From: Leadbetterella sp964563435
Lineage (GTDB): Bacteria; Bacteroidota; Bacteroidia; Cytophagales; Spirosomataceae
Length of the DNA: 64,000 bases
NCBI GenBank assembly: GCA_964563435.1
Contig: CAZLXI010000001.1
Coordinates: 176,259 to 240,258 of the forward strand
Direction of reading: 5' to 3'
The notes under the pieces were generated by a model, which searched no databases, was not told the origin of the DNA, and worked only from the letters and a program-made list of their open reading frames with translations. Both the position numbers and the translations under genes were made by a program. This document shows, one piece after another, positions 34,577 to 44,243 of the stretch; the first letter of the stretch is position 1, and the number at the start of each line of letters is the position of its first letter.

Positions 34577-35989
34577 TTACCAGGTGGTCACGCCCCGGTA
34601 AAAATCCAGAATTTTCGAGCGTAGAACCGCCTCATATTGAGCCGAAATCAGGTTAATATTCGCCCGATTGAGGTTGTTTTTTGCTGTAAGGTAATCAATG
34701 GAGTTTCCTACCCCCTGATTAAAGCGGATCTCAGCCGCCCGGAAGGACTCGTCGAACGCCTGCACCTGGCGCTCCAGGGTTTCGCAACGCTCCAGTGCCG
34801 TCTGGAGGTTGATGGCTGACTGGTCAATGGCCTGCTCCAGCTGGGTTTTGGCTGTGCTCGCCACTATCTCGTTACTTTTAACGTTTAAGCGGGCTAATTT
34901 TATCCTGTTCCGCTGTTCGAGTCCGTTAAATACGGGAATGTTCAACGTGAGACCCAGGGAAGAAAAGAAGTTGCCGGTCAACTGGCGGGTATAGGGAATG
35001 TTATCGCTGGAGAAATTGCTCACCTGGCGCATCACGGGGTATTGGACTCCCCCGATATTAACGAAATCCGAAGATGAAGCGGTACCGGTATTCAGGAGGG
35101 TGCTGGTACGGGCCGCACTGGAATAGTTGGTGTTTACATTTACTCCAAACCGTAGCGTGGGCCAAAGCTGCCCCCGGGCCACATCCACGGCTTTTTCGGC
35201 GCTCTTTACCCTGAAATCGACGGCTTTAATACCTGCAAAATGCTGCAGGGCCGATTCGTAAACTTCTTCTGCCCGGGCTCCGTAAAGGCTCAGTATATTC
35301 GGACTTATTTTTTCCAGGCGCATGGCGCTGTTATACGATACATTCATAAGCCGGCAGAGGTTCAACCTGGCCGTTTCCACGCTGTTTCGGGCGTTGATAA
35401 CGGCTAATTGCTCCCCGGCGTACTGTCCCTGGAGGTCGGAAAGCTGAGACGGCGGGATACTCCCGTCTTTATTCAGCACTTCCAGCCGTTCTACCTGTTT
35501 TTGGGTGAGCACCGACTGGTTTTGCATCTGGTTAAGCAGTTCTTCATTGGTTAATACGGTCAGGTAGGCCAGAATCACTTCAATGGTCAGATTGTCTTTT
35601 GCCTGCTGAAAGTCCATTCTGTCTGCCTCGTAACCCAGGCGATCCCTTGAAACCGCATTATTTAAGGCTCCGCCGCTGAACAGGATCACCCCGGCCCCCA
35701 CACCATAGTTTCCATAGCCCAGCTGATTGTTTACATAGGAGTTGGTGAAGGGGTCAATACTCCGGCCCATGTTGATCCCGTGGCCTGTAGAAGCGTTTAC
35801 GTTCGGCAGCTTATTCAGCCTCGACTGCTGCAGCTGTATCCCGCTGGTTTGTGCCTGAATACCTGATTGTATTACGTTCTGGTTATTCTTCAGGGCAATT
35901 TCGATACATTCTTTCAGGGAAAGTGTAGTTTGGCCTTTTCCTGTTGAATACAGGAAAAGGGTGATGATAAGCAATGTTAGTTTTTTCAT
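34577..35989 (-). CDS. TolC-family outer-membrane efflux channel
   Basis: A 470-residue protein with signal peptide MKKLTLLIITLFLYSTGKGQ and the two internally repeated coiled-coil/beta units of TolC: 'LSLKECIEIALKNNQNVIQSGIQAQTSGIQLQQSRLNKLPNVNASTG' (unit 1) and 'VDVARGQLWPTLRFGVNVNTNYSS ... LTLNIPVFNGLEQRNRIKLARLNVKSNEI' (unit 2). It forms the trimeric outer-membrane tunnel for an export system. It is the last gene of the ABC permease array and pairs naturally with the single HlyD-type adaptor at the other end. A 131-base AT-rich leader with a 22-bp palindrome precedes it. Confidence 0.93.
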   Translation of the reverse strand: MKKLTLLIITLFLYSTGKGQTTLSLKECIEIALKNNQNVIQSGIQAQTSGIQLQQSRLNKLPNVNASTGHGINMGRSIDPFTNSYVNNQLGYGNYGVGAGVILFSGGALNNAVSRDRLGYEADRMDFQQAKDNLTIEVILAYLTVLTNEELLNQMQNQSVLTQKQVERLEVLNKDGSIPPSQLSDLQGQYAGEQLAVINARNSVETARLNLCRLMNVSYNSAMRLEKISPNILSLYGARAEEVYESALQHFAGIKAVDFRVKSAEKAVDVARGQLWPTLRFGVNVNTNYSSAARTSTLLNTGTASSSDFVNIGGVQYPVMRQVSNFSSDNIPYTRQLTGNFFSSLGLTLNIPVFNGLEQRNRIKLARLNVKSNEIVASTAKTQLEQAIDQSAINLQTALERCETLERQVQAFDESFRAAEIRFNQGVGNSIDYLTAKNNLNRANINLISAQYEAVLRSKILDFYRGVTTW

Positions 35990-36002
35990 AATAAAAAATA
36001 TA

Positions 36003-36080
36003 AGTTCCGAGTAGTGAGTTCCGAGTAGTGAGTACCCGACGGGCTACTGTTATAATTTTAATTAAATAATTATTTAATTA
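36003..36080. other. AT-rich gap with direct repeats and a 22-bp perfect palindrome
   Basis: A 14-bp direct repeat, GTTCCGAGTAGTGA, occurs twice near 36004-36031. The 22-bp fully symmetrical AT-only palindrome at 36059-36080 has half-site TAATTAAATAA. Both lie between the second ATPase stop (36121) and the tolC start (35989), so they could affect tolC expression relative to the array. Confidence 0.6.
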
Positions 36081-36120
36081 TATAATTGTAGTTTTATTAT
36101 AAAAATAATTATACAATAAT

Positions 36121-36783
36121 TTAATTATCTACACGACCGTCCAGCAGATTTACCGTACGTGATCCATAGGCCGCATTTTTTTCGTTATGGGTTACCTGGA
36201 TAATGGTCATTCCTTCCTTATTCAGCCGGGCGAAGAGCTCCATGATTTCTTCTCCCTGTTTGCTGTTCAGGTTTCCGGTAGGTTCATCGGCCAGCAGCAG
36301 CTTAGGTTTGGCGATCAGCGCGCGGGCAATGCCCACCAGTTGCTGCTGCCCGCCGGACAACTGGGTGGGAAACAGGTCTTTTTTACCGACGATGTTAAAG
36401 CGATCAAGGATATCCGCTACCAGGGCTTTGCGTTCGCTGCCTTTCATATCCTGATAGAGTAGCGGTGTCTCAATGTTCTCATATACAGTGAGCTCATCGA
36501 TCAGGTGGTAGGCCTGGAATACGAACCCGATGTATTGCTTGTAGAGCGCCGATCGGTGCTTTTCTTTCAGCGTATGCACCGGCTCATGCAGGAAAGCGTA
36601 CTCCCCTTCGTTAAAATCATCCAGCATGCCGATCACATTCAGCAGTGTGGATTTGCCGGAGCCAGACGGCCCCATAATGGAGATAAATTCCCCTTCCTTT
36701 ACGCTGAGATCAACGTCTTTCAATAAAAACACCCGGTTTCCGCCGGTGTTCACCCATTTGTATATTCCTTTTAATTCCAGCAT
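36121..36783 (-). CDS. ABC transporter ATPase (MacB/LolD type), distal
   Basis: A 220-residue nucleotide-binding subunit. It has Walker A GPSGSGKST (38-46), a Q-loop in 'GFVFQAYHLIDELTVYEN' (about 86-103), signature LSGGQ (142-146), Walker B LLLADEP (162-168) and the H-loop in 'IIQVTHNEK'. The insertion 'EYAFLHEPVHTLKEKHRS' and overall length match LolD/MacB-type ATPases. It lies after the tenth permease (43-base gap) and before tolC. It is not a close copy of the ATPase at 61469..62146, which suggests that the two ATPases may serve different subsets of permeases. Confidence 0.95.
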   Translation of the reverse strand: MLELKGIYKWVNTGGNRVFLLKDVDLSVKEGEFISIMGPSGSGKSTLLNVIGMLDDFNEGEYAFLHEPVHTLKEKHRSALYKQYIGFVFQAYHLIDELTVYENIETPLLYQDMKGSERKALVADILDRFNIVGKKDLFPTQLSGGQQQLVGIARALIAKPKLLLADEPTGNLNSKQGEEIMELFARLNKEGMTIIQVTHNEKNAAYGSRTVNLLDGRVDN

Positions 36784-36826
36784 ATTTTTTTATTTATAAA
36801 ATTCTATTCAGGTATTGCGCCTGACT

Positions 36827-39187
36827 TTATTCGGTTCTCAGTGATTTTACAGGATTAACCGTGGCTGCTTTTATGGCCTGGTAACTTACGGTGAGCAGGG
36901 CTATCCCCATAGCGGCCATGCCGGCAGCCAAAAACACCCACCAATGAATGCTCACCCGGTACGGGAAGCCCTGAAGCCAGCTGTGCATCATCCACCAGGC
37001 GACGGGTGAGCCTATAAGAATAGCCAAAGCCACCAGTTTAAAGAAATCTTTAGACAAGAGGGCAGCAATGCTGAGGACAGAAGCGCCCAAAACTTTGCGG
37101 ACCCCAATTTCTTTCAGACGGTTCTCTGCCATATAGCTCGAAAGGCCAAACAGTCCGAGACAGGAAATAATGATCGTGAGGACAGCAAACAGGGTAGCCA
37201 GCTGGCCGGTTCTTTTTTCATCCTCAAACTTTCGGGCGTATTCCTCATCGACGAAACGATAGTTCACTTCGTATGCCGGGTTGTATTTCTTAAAGATGGC
37301 TTCGAGCGAGGCAATATTGGTTTTTGTGGGTTTCGCTCCGTTCAGTTTAATGTGCATTACATTAAACCAGCCGTTAGCCCCAGCAATAAACATGGGTTCC
37401 ATCGCATGATACGGAGAATCCAGGATGAAATCTTCCACTACTCCTATCACATGCCAGTCCTGACCCATATCTTTTATTACCTGGCCGATGGGGTTCGTAA
37501 AACCCATGTGTTTAACCGCAGATTCGTTCAGCAGGGCGGCATTGGAGTCCGTTGGAAAGTTTGCCAGGTCAAAATCACGGCCTTCTGTCAATTGCAGGCC
37601 CAGGGTTTTCGTTACGGCGTCATCTGCGATAAACCGGTTGATGACCGTCCTGTCGTTGGGATCCTTGCCCTTCCATCCCATCTCCCAGCTATTCATCCAA
37701 TTTTCCGTCACCGGTGAACTGGTCATGGTCACAGACAGGGCTGTTTCTGAAGAAATAAGTTCTTCCTTAATGAGTTTATAATTTTTCGCCGACTCCCCCT
37801 CTGTAAAATGATAAACCAGGTTATCTTTGGCAAAACCGGCGTGTCTGTCCTGGGCGTTCTGAATCTGCTGGCGGACAATGACGGTGGCAATGATCAAAAC
37901 AATCGCAAAGGTAAACTGCCCCACCACCAGTATCTTGCGGGGAGCGATGAGCGTTTTACCCGCCTTAATTCCCCCTTTCAAAGCATTCACAGGCTTAAAT
38001 GCCGAAAGGTAGGCAGAAGGGTAGCTCCCGGCCATCAGGCCGGTCACAGCAATAAACCCTGCCATAGAAAGCCAGAAAACCGGCTCAGTTAAATCCAGGC
38101 TCAGCTTTTTACCCACCAGTTCATTAAACGAAGGCAATACCAGCTGAACAATGATCAGGGCCAGCGCCCCCGCAATACAGGCCAGCATCATGGACTCTCC
38201 CAGGAACTGCGCGATCAGCGACCTCCGCTGCGCGCCGGCCACTTTACGTATGCCCACTTCCCGGGCGCGTTTCTCACTTCTGGCAGTACTCAGGTTCATG
38301 AAATTAATGCAGGCTACCAGTAAAACAAAACCGGCAATCACGGCAAACAGCCGGACAATCTCAATGCGGCCGCCGGTTTCTATCCCGTCTTCAAAACTGC
38401 TGTAAAGATGCCAGCGGCGGATAGGATACAGAAACGACTCCATATTCGGATCGCTTTTATCGTATTTTTTTCGAAGGGTCTTTATGCGCGGTTCAAGTGA
38501 TGCCAGAGAAGTGTTTTCCTTTAGCAACACATACGTTTGTACCGAATTATTCTGCCAGTTCTGATCATCGTTACCCGAAGTACGCATATACGACCAGGGA
38601 AGAAGGAACTGAAACTGGAATTCACTGTGGGCCGGCGGATCCTGCACCACGGCAGATACCCTGAAATGATCGCTGTTGTCGAGTGTGAGGGTCTGTCCGA
38701 CAGGGTCTTCCTCTCCGAAGATCGATTTCGCCAGCTTTTCTGTCAGAACAATAGACGAAGCATCGTGAAGCGCCTTACTCCTGTCACCTTGTATTACGGG
38801 GAACGTAAACATATCCAGAAAAGTAGAATCGACCACTTTGCCCCGCCCGTAAAAACTCTTTTCGCCCAGATCAATCTTAACCGGCGGCACATTGGCCAGC
38901 CGGGAGGTATGCTCCACTTCGGGGTAATCCTGCAGTATGGCCGGAGCCATGGGTTTGGGGGTGTTTTTCCAGTTTTGAACTTCGCCCTCCATGGCGTACC
39001 GGTTCCAGACCTGGTAGAGCCGGTCTTTTTTCTCGTGAAATACATCGTAGCTCACCTCATGGTGAATCCACAGGAGGATCAGCATGGCGGCGGCCATCCC
39101 TGTGGCCAGTCCTGTAATGTTAATGACAGAGAAGCTCTTGTTCCTGAGCAGGTTTCTCCAGGCTATTTTGAAATAATTACGGATCAT
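36827..39187 (-). CDS. ABC permease, FtsX/MacB type (array member 10)
   Basis: The last and most ATPase-proximal permease (786 residues), 43 bases before the downstream ATPase. It begins MIRNYFKIAWRNLLRNKSFSVINITGLATGMAAAMLILLW; an upstream in-frame extension (MCSDKRKTGNEKTKRN) falls in the spacer and is rejected. The two coupling motifs are 'RAREVGIRKVAGAQRRSL' and 'RLKEIGVRKVLGASVLSI'. The first periplasmic domain contains 'IVLTEKLAKSIFGEEDPVGQTLTLDN', the family's FGxxDPxG block. The C-terminus is 'KAATVNPVKSLRTE'. The 82-base gap upstream sets it off from member 9. Confidence 0.92.
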   Translation of the reverse strand: MIRNYFKIAWRNLLRNKSFSVINITGLATGMAAAMLILLWIHHEVSYDVFHEKKDRLYQVWNRYAMEGEVQNWKNTPKPMAPAILQDYPEVEHTSRLANVPPVKIDLGEKSFYGRGKVVDSTFLDMFTFPVIQGDRSKALHDASSIVLTEKLAKSIFGEEDPVGQTLTLDNSDHFRVSAVVQDPPAHSEFQFQFLLPWSYMRTSGNDDQNWQNNSVQTYVLLKENTSLASLEPRIKTLRKKYDKSDPNMESFLYPIRRWHLYSSFEDGIETGGRIEIVRLFAVIAGFVLLVACINFMNLSTARSEKRAREVGIRKVAGAQRRSLIAQFLGESMMLACIAGALALIIVQLVLPSFNELVGKKLSLDLTEPVFWLSMAGFIAVTGLMAGSYPSAYLSAFKPVNALKGGIKAGKTLIAPRKILVVGQFTFAIVLIIATVIVRQQIQNAQDRHAGFAKDNLVYHFTEGESAKNYKLIKEELISSETALSVTMTSSPVTENWMNSWEMGWKGKDPNDRTVINRFIADDAVTKTLGLQLTEGRDFDLANFPTDSNAALLNESAVKHMGFTNPIGQVIKDMGQDWHVIGVVEDFILDSPYHAMEPMFIAGANGWFNVMHIKLNGAKPTKTNIASLEAIFKKYNPAYEVNYRFVDEEYARKFEDEKRTGQLATLFAVLTIIISCLGLFGLSSYMAENRLKEIGVRKVLGASVLSIAALLSKDFFKLVALAILIGSPVAWWMMHSWLQGFPYRVSIHWWVFLAAGMAAMGIALLTVSYQAIKAATVNPVKSLRTE

Positions 39188-39269
39188 GTTTCTTTTTGTT
39201 TTCTCGTTTCCAGTCTTACGTTTATCTGAACACATGGCATCCCAGATGCACGGTTCCCTTCTGTTTCAT

Positions 39270-41723
39270 TTATTCGCTCCGCAATGCGTTTACCGGATTA
39301 GCCACCGCCGCCCGGATAGCCTGATAACTGACGGTCAGTAGTGCAATACAGGCTGCACCTGCCGCGGCCACCACAAACATCCACGCCTCAATATCGATCC
39401 GGAACACAAAATCCTGCAGCCATTTATTCATCATCCACCAGGCAATAGGCGAAGCTATCACTACCGAAACCAATACCAGCACCAGGAATTCGGAGGAAAG
39501 CAGGCGGGTGATATTGAATACCGAAGCCCCCAGCACTTTCCGTACGCCAATCTCCTTTGTCCGGCTGTAAGCTGTGAGCGTAGCCAGCCCGAAAAGGCCG
39601 AGACAGCTGATGAGGATGGCGATCGTGGTAGCAGCGGAAACCAGTTTACGGGTTCTCATTTCCCCCTCATAAAATTTCTTTACTGTATCATCATAAAAAG
39701 TATACGTGAAGGGAACGGCTCCGTACACCGCCTTCCACTCCTTCTCAATTGCCCTGATGGCATCGGGCCAGGCTTTCACCTGCTTCGGAAGCTTAATGTT
39801 CAGAACAGACCCCGGCCGCTTACGGGTAGCTATGACAGAAGCGTTAATCTCGGACTTCACGCCGAATTGCTGAAAATCAGAAACCACTCCTACAACAGGG
39901 TATACTTTTGCTTTATTAGAAGGAGGCACCAGTGTTTTCCCAATGGCCTCCTGCGGAGACCCTAAACCGTATACTTCAAGAGCTTTCTCATTTACGACAA
40001 TTTCGTTCATCGTATCGGATGGCATAAAATTTCTTCCTGCCAGCAACCTGAACTCGTACAGGGAGAGATAATCCGCATCTCCGAACTTCATATGCGCCAT
40101 GCCCTGATACTCCGCGGTATCCCTGTAATGCGTAAAAACATTCCCCCACATCGTATTGTCCATAGGGCGGCTTCCTACAGATACGGCCTCCACCGGTGTA
40201 TTTCTTTTCAGCTCATTCTTGAGGATCCCTATTTTGTCTCTTAAGGCCTTATCGTTCTGGATGTGGTAAGGTACTTCTACCGTGATTACACGCTCCTTGT
40301 TAAAACCCGGATCTTTATCCAGCGAAAACTGTATCTGCCGGTCTATGATGATACTGCCGATGATGAATACCTGTGCAATGACAAACTGGAAAACGATGAG
40401 ACCCTTACGCAGGGAAAAGCGATTTCGGCCCGCCACTTTTTCGGTTACGCCTTTCAATACATTCACGGTATTCACACGGGCGGAAAGCCAGGCCGGATAA
40501 AACCCGGAAAAGAGCGAAACCCCCAGGACGAGGAGCAGCATAAATGCCATCATACCGGTATAATTCATATAACTGTCAAGGCCTTCGGGAAGAAAATCTG
40601 CAAGCCATCTCACGCCCAGAAGCGTAAAACCAAAGGAAAAAAACGCTGCAAGAACCGTTACCGCCATTGTTTCAAAGATAAACCGGCTGATCAGTGCCCT
40701 CTTTGAACTGCCCAGTGTTTTCCGTATCCCGATCTCTTTCGCTCTTTGGGGAAGTTGTGCTGTACTTAAGTTCACATAATTTATACAAGCCAGAAGCAGA
40801 AGAAACGCTGCCGTGATCATCAGCCCGTTCAGTACTTTCTTATCTGCTGTTCGGGTCTGCGCTCCCAGTGAGGCTTCAAAATGCTTTTCCGGCAGTGGCA
40901 TAAGCTCATACCAGCTTTTGTATTTGTATTTTTCGAAACTCTCCCTTTTATGTTCGGTATTGATCCTATTGAGATGCTCCATTATTTTTGAGAGGTCAGC
41001 TCCCCGGGCGGGCTTAACAAACAGCAGGTCACTGGAAGACATCCCACCCCAGAAATCACTGGCCATATCCTTCTTACTAAGGGCCATAAATTCATGATTA
41101 TTCTCGAAACTGTTCGGAAAATCAAAAGCGGCCACTACGCCGGAAACACGGCGTACGAGCGAGTCATCGTAAGTAATGGTTTTCCCTATTATATCACCGG
41201 CCGGCAAACCGGGGAAATACACCCGCGCGCGGGTATCGGTCAATACCACTTTATCCGGGGCATCCAGCGCGCTCACCGGCTCTCCGGCTAAAAACCGGTG
41301 CGGCAAAACCGTAAAATAGGAAGGGGTGGTAGTTACTATCTCTATATCTGCCTCCTCACCGGCTTTTGCCTGACGGATCTGCTCTTTCTCCCTGCCCTGC
41401 ACCGCAGCATGGTGATGCGTTATATAGAACATGGGTACCGTCAGCTCTGCCCCCGCTATTTCATTACGAAGGGTATGATAAACGGGTTTGGATACCCCTG
41501 CAAAGGTGCTTAGCTCACCACTACTGCTTTCGTCTTTGGAGATGACCTGGTAAATGCGGTCTGCTTCCGGAATCCTCCGGTCATAACTATATTCATAATC
41601 AACCATCCGGAAAATGATCCAGGCCACGCTGATGCATACGCTGAGGCCGAGTATATTCAGGAAGGTGTAGAGGCGATTACGCCAAAGCTGTCTTCCGAGG
41701 GTTGTTAAGAATGCCTTTATCAT
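39270..41723 (-). CDS. ABC permease, FtsX/MacB type (array member 9, divergent N-terminus)
   Basis: The longest member at 817 residues, and the only one whose start departs from the MIRNY pattern: MIKAFLTTLGRQLWRNRLYTFLNILGLSVCISVAWIIFRMVDYEYSYDR. The coupling motifs are 'RAKEIGIRKTLGSSKRAL' and 'RTKEIGVRKVLGASVFNI'. Its first periplasmic domain is larger than in the other members, with an inserted acidic stretch ('GREKEQIRQAKAGEEADIEIVTT'). The C-terminus 'RAAVANPVNALRSE' is standard. It may recognise a different substrate or partner. It lies 18 bases downstream of member 8, so the two are surely co-transcribed. Confidence 0.92.
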   Translation of the reverse strand: MIKAFLTTLGRQLWRNRLYTFLNILGLSVCISVAWIIFRMVDYEYSYDRRIPEADRIYQVISKDESSSGELSTFAGVSKPVYHTLRNEIAGAELTVPMFYITHHHAAVQGREKEQIRQAKAGEEADIEIVTTTPSYFTVLPHRFLAGEPVSALDAPDKVVLTDTRARVYFPGLPAGDIIGKTITYDDSLVRRVSGVVAAFDFPNSFENNHEFMALSKKDMASDFWGGMSSSDLLFVKPARGADLSKIMEHLNRINTEHKRESFEKYKYKSWYELMPLPEKHFEASLGAQTRTADKKVLNGLMITAAFLLLLACINYVNLSTAQLPQRAKEIGIRKTLGSSKRALISRFIFETMAVTVLAAFFSFGFTLLGVRWLADFLPEGLDSYMNYTGMMAFMLLLVLGVSLFSGFYPAWLSARVNTVNVLKGVTEKVAGRNRFSLRKGLIVFQFVIAQVFIIGSIIIDRQIQFSLDKDPGFNKERVITVEVPYHIQNDKALRDKIGILKNELKRNTPVEAVSVGSRPMDNTMWGNVFTHYRDTAEYQGMAHMKFGDADYLSLYEFRLLAGRNFMPSDTMNEIVVNEKALEVYGLGSPQEAIGKTLVPPSNKAKVYPVVGVVSDFQQFGVKSEINASVIATRKRPGSVLNIKLPKQVKAWPDAIRAIEKEWKAVYGAVPFTYTFYDDTVKKFYEGEMRTRKLVSAATTIAILISCLGLFGLATLTAYSRTKEIGVRKVLGASVFNITRLLSSEFLVLVLVSVVIASPIAWWMMNKWLQDFVFRIDIEAWMFVVAAAGAACIALLTVSYQAIRAAVANPVNALRSE

Positions 41724-41741
41724 CTTTTCTTTTTGTTTAAT

Positions 41742-44120
41742 CTATTCTGTTCTTAATGATTTCACGGGGTTGGTCATGGCGGCCTTTATTGCCTGGAAAC
41801 TGACCGTAAGCACTGAAAGTATTACGGCAGCGGCCCCGGCCACGCCAAAAATCCACCAGGATATTTCCACGCGGTAGCTGAACTGGCCGAGCCATTTGTT
41901 CGTGGCCAGCCAGGCCAGCGGGCTTGCAATAGCAAAGGCAATGATCACGAGCTTCACAAAGCCGGAAGAAAGCAGGCTGACGATCTGCAGCCCCGAGGCA
42001 CCAAGCACTTTGCGCACGCCCACTTCTTTGATCCGTTGCCTGGCGGCATAGGCCGAAAGCCCGAAAAGCCCGAGGCAGGCCAGCAGCACTGCCAGAGAGG
42101 CGAAGAGGTTAAACACACGCCCTGTACGCATTTCCGCCTGGTACATGCGCTGATAATCTTCATCCATGAAGCGGAAGGTGAACGGCCGGTGTGGCGCCAG
42201 CTCTTTCCATTTGGCCTCAATGGCCGCCACTGTTTTCTGCACATTATCCCCCTGTATTTTCACGATAGCAGTATTAGCCCATGCGCTTGGGAATAATACC
42301 AGCGGCCTGATGGCGGTATGCAGCGAAGCAAAATGAAAATCCTTTACCACGCCTTTTACCTCTCCGGGCCGGCTCTCATCGAGATACATTTTCTGGCCTA
42401 TGGCCTCCTCAGGGGTCCATCCAAGGGCTTTTGCCGCCGACTCGTTCAGGATGAAGTGAAAATAGTTTTTCGTATAATCTTCCTTGCTGGCGTCGCGGAT
42501 GTCCTGCACACTGAGGTCCGAACCGGCGACCAGCTCCAGACCGGTCACCCGGATATAATTTTCATCGACCGGGTTGGCGGTTACAGCCATTGACTGCGAC
42601 GGGTCGCTGCCACTCATATTGTATCCTCCCCGGATATTTACGGGTGTTTCATACGCCAAAGACACCCCCTGTACAGACGGCAGGGATACCAGCTCTGATT
42701 TCACGAGGTCGCTTTTCTGATTCAGGCGCTGGTCCATACCCAGCAGCACGATATTTTCACGGTTGTAACCCAACTTTTTCTGCTGGATATACTTCAGTTG
42801 TGAGCCGATCACAAAGGTAGAAATGATCAGGAAAACCGAGATCACAAACTGGAATACGATCAACCCTTTACGAAGGACATTCCCGGAACCGGTATTTTTA
42901 AAGGCTCCTTTCAGGACTTTCGCGGGGTGAAAAGATGAAAGGACCATCGCCGGGTAACTCCCCGCCAGGAGAGCCACTGTGGCGGCAGCGGTCAATGCCG
43001 CACCCCACACCGCCGGATGGCCCAGTTTTGTATAGGAAAGAGCAGTTCCTGCCAGATTATTAAAGGCAGGAAGCAGGAGTGCCGCCAGTAGAAAACTGAT
43101 ACTCAGGGCTATCACTGTCAGAACGGCCGATTCGCTGATAAACTGCCAGAACAATTGTGACCGCCAGGCCCCGGAAACCTTGCGGATACCTACCTCCCGG
43201 GCCCGCTCGGTGCTACGGGCGGTAGAGAGATTAACGTAAGTAAAGCAGGCAATCACAAGGATCAGTACGGCCACACCTGTGATAATGTAGATGTAGCTTA
43301 TATTGATATTGGGGGTGAAGGCATCGTAAGGAGAATGCAGGTGGACGCCTGTAAACGGTTCCAGTTCAAAATTCACTTTGAATTCGCTGTCTGCCGTTTC
43401 CTTTTTCATGAAATGGTCGATCTTGGCCTGCAGGGGCTTTAACGAGCCCGCCTTGTTCATCAGCAGGTAGGTGGTATAGTTGGCATCGGAGTAATATTCT
43501 TCCTGCAGCGGGCCCCAACTGGAGATAGACGCCACCATGCTATAGCGGATCTGGGAATTGGAAGGACAATCTTCCGACACTCCTGTGACCCGGTATGAGT
43601 CCTGGCGACTGTTGAGCAGCAGGGTTTTACCTACAGGGTCTTCTTCACCGAAATATTTTTTAGCCAGTGACTGCGTAATGACCACGCTGTTGGGGTTTTT
43701 TAATACCTCCGGGGCCGTGCCGCTCAGCAGCCTGAAATCAAAGAGCTCAAAAAATGTGGAATCGGCATGAAGTACCCCCTCCTCTATCCAGGTATTGTCG
43801 CCGTATTTTACGATGCGGTCGGTTCCGCTCAGGCGTACCCCGCTGACCACTTCCGGAAATTGTCTTTTAAATTCCGGGAATACTTTGGTGCTGGTGAAAT
43901 TACCTTTGTGTCCGGAGTCGCCTACCTTATATTCCATGATCACCCGCACCATACGGTCACCTTTTCCGTGAAAACGGTCATAGCTCAACTCATGCTGCAG
44001 ATAGAGCGTGAGCAGCAGGCAGCAGGTCAGGCCGGCTGCCAGCCCCAGGATGTTAATGAGGGAGAAGCCTTTATTTCTTAAAAGATTTCGCCAGGCGGTT
44101 TTGAAATAATTTCGTATCAT
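41742..44120 (-). CDS. ABC permease, FtsX/MacB type (array member 8)
   Basis: A 792-residue permease with the same eight-helix layout as member 1. It starts MIRNYFKTAWRNLLRNKGFSLINILGLAAGLTCCLLLTLYLQHELSYDRF. The coupling motifs are 'RAREVGIRKVSGAWRSQL' and 'RIKEVGVRKVLGASGLQI'; a valine replaces the usual isoleucine in the second (KEVG). It contains 'KKYFGEEDPVGKTLLLN' in the first periplasmic domain. Its start follows a 123-base gap that holds a strong hairpin (44162-44209), the longest gap in the array. This may mark a boundary between co-expressed blocks. Confidence 0.93.
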   Translation of the reverse strand: MIRNYFKTAWRNLLRNKGFSLINILGLAAGLTCCLLLTLYLQHELSYDRFHGKGDRMVRVIMEYKVGDSGHKGNFTSTKVFPEFKRQFPEVVSGVRLSGTDRIVKYGDNTWIEEGVLHADSTFFELFDFRLLSGTAPEVLKNPNSVVITQSLAKKYFGEEDPVGKTLLLNSRQDSYRVTGVSEDCPSNSQIRYSMVASISSWGPLQEEYYSDANYTTYLLMNKAGSLKPLQAKIDHFMKKETADSEFKVNFELEPFTGVHLHSPYDAFTPNINISYIYIITGVAVLILVIACFTYVNLSTARSTERAREVGIRKVSGAWRSQLFWQFISESAVLTVIALSISFLLAALLLPAFNNLAGTALSYTKLGHPAVWGAALTAAATVALLAGSYPAMVLSSFHPAKVLKGAFKNTGSGNVLRKGLIVFQFVISVFLIISTFVIGSQLKYIQQKKLGYNRENIVLLGMDQRLNQKSDLVKSELVSLPSVQGVSLAYETPVNIRGGYNMSGSDPSQSMAVTANPVDENYIRVTGLELVAGSDLSVQDIRDASKEDYTKNYFHFILNESAAKALGWTPEEAIGQKMYLDESRPGEVKGVVKDFHFASLHTAIRPLVLFPSAWANTAIVKIQGDNVQKTVAAIEAKWKELAPHRPFTFRFMDEDYQRMYQAEMRTGRVFNLFASLAVLLACLGLFGLSAYAARQRIKEVGVRKVLGASGLQIVSLLSSGFVKLVIIAFAIASPLAWLATNKWLGQFSYRVEISWWIFGVAGAAAVILSVLTVSFQAIKAAMTNPVKSLRTE

Positions 44121-44161
44121 GATCGTATTTCTTAATCAATAACTTTTCGTAACTTGCTTTA

Positions 44162-44209
44162 ATTCCAGCCCCCTCCGGGCCTGTTGAACCTTTATGGAGG
44201 GGGTGGAAT
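44162..44209. other. Strong intercistronic hairpin inside the array
   Basis: ATTCCA-g-CCCCCTCC (44162-44176) pairs with GGAGGGGG-TGGAAT (44196-44209): 14 bp with one bulged base around a 19-base loop. No T run follows on the - strand, so it is more like an RNA-processing, stability or attenuation structure than a terminator. Confidence 0.7.
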
Positions 44210-44243
44210 ACACAGAGGGTATGGTCAATCCCCTGTATGTCTT

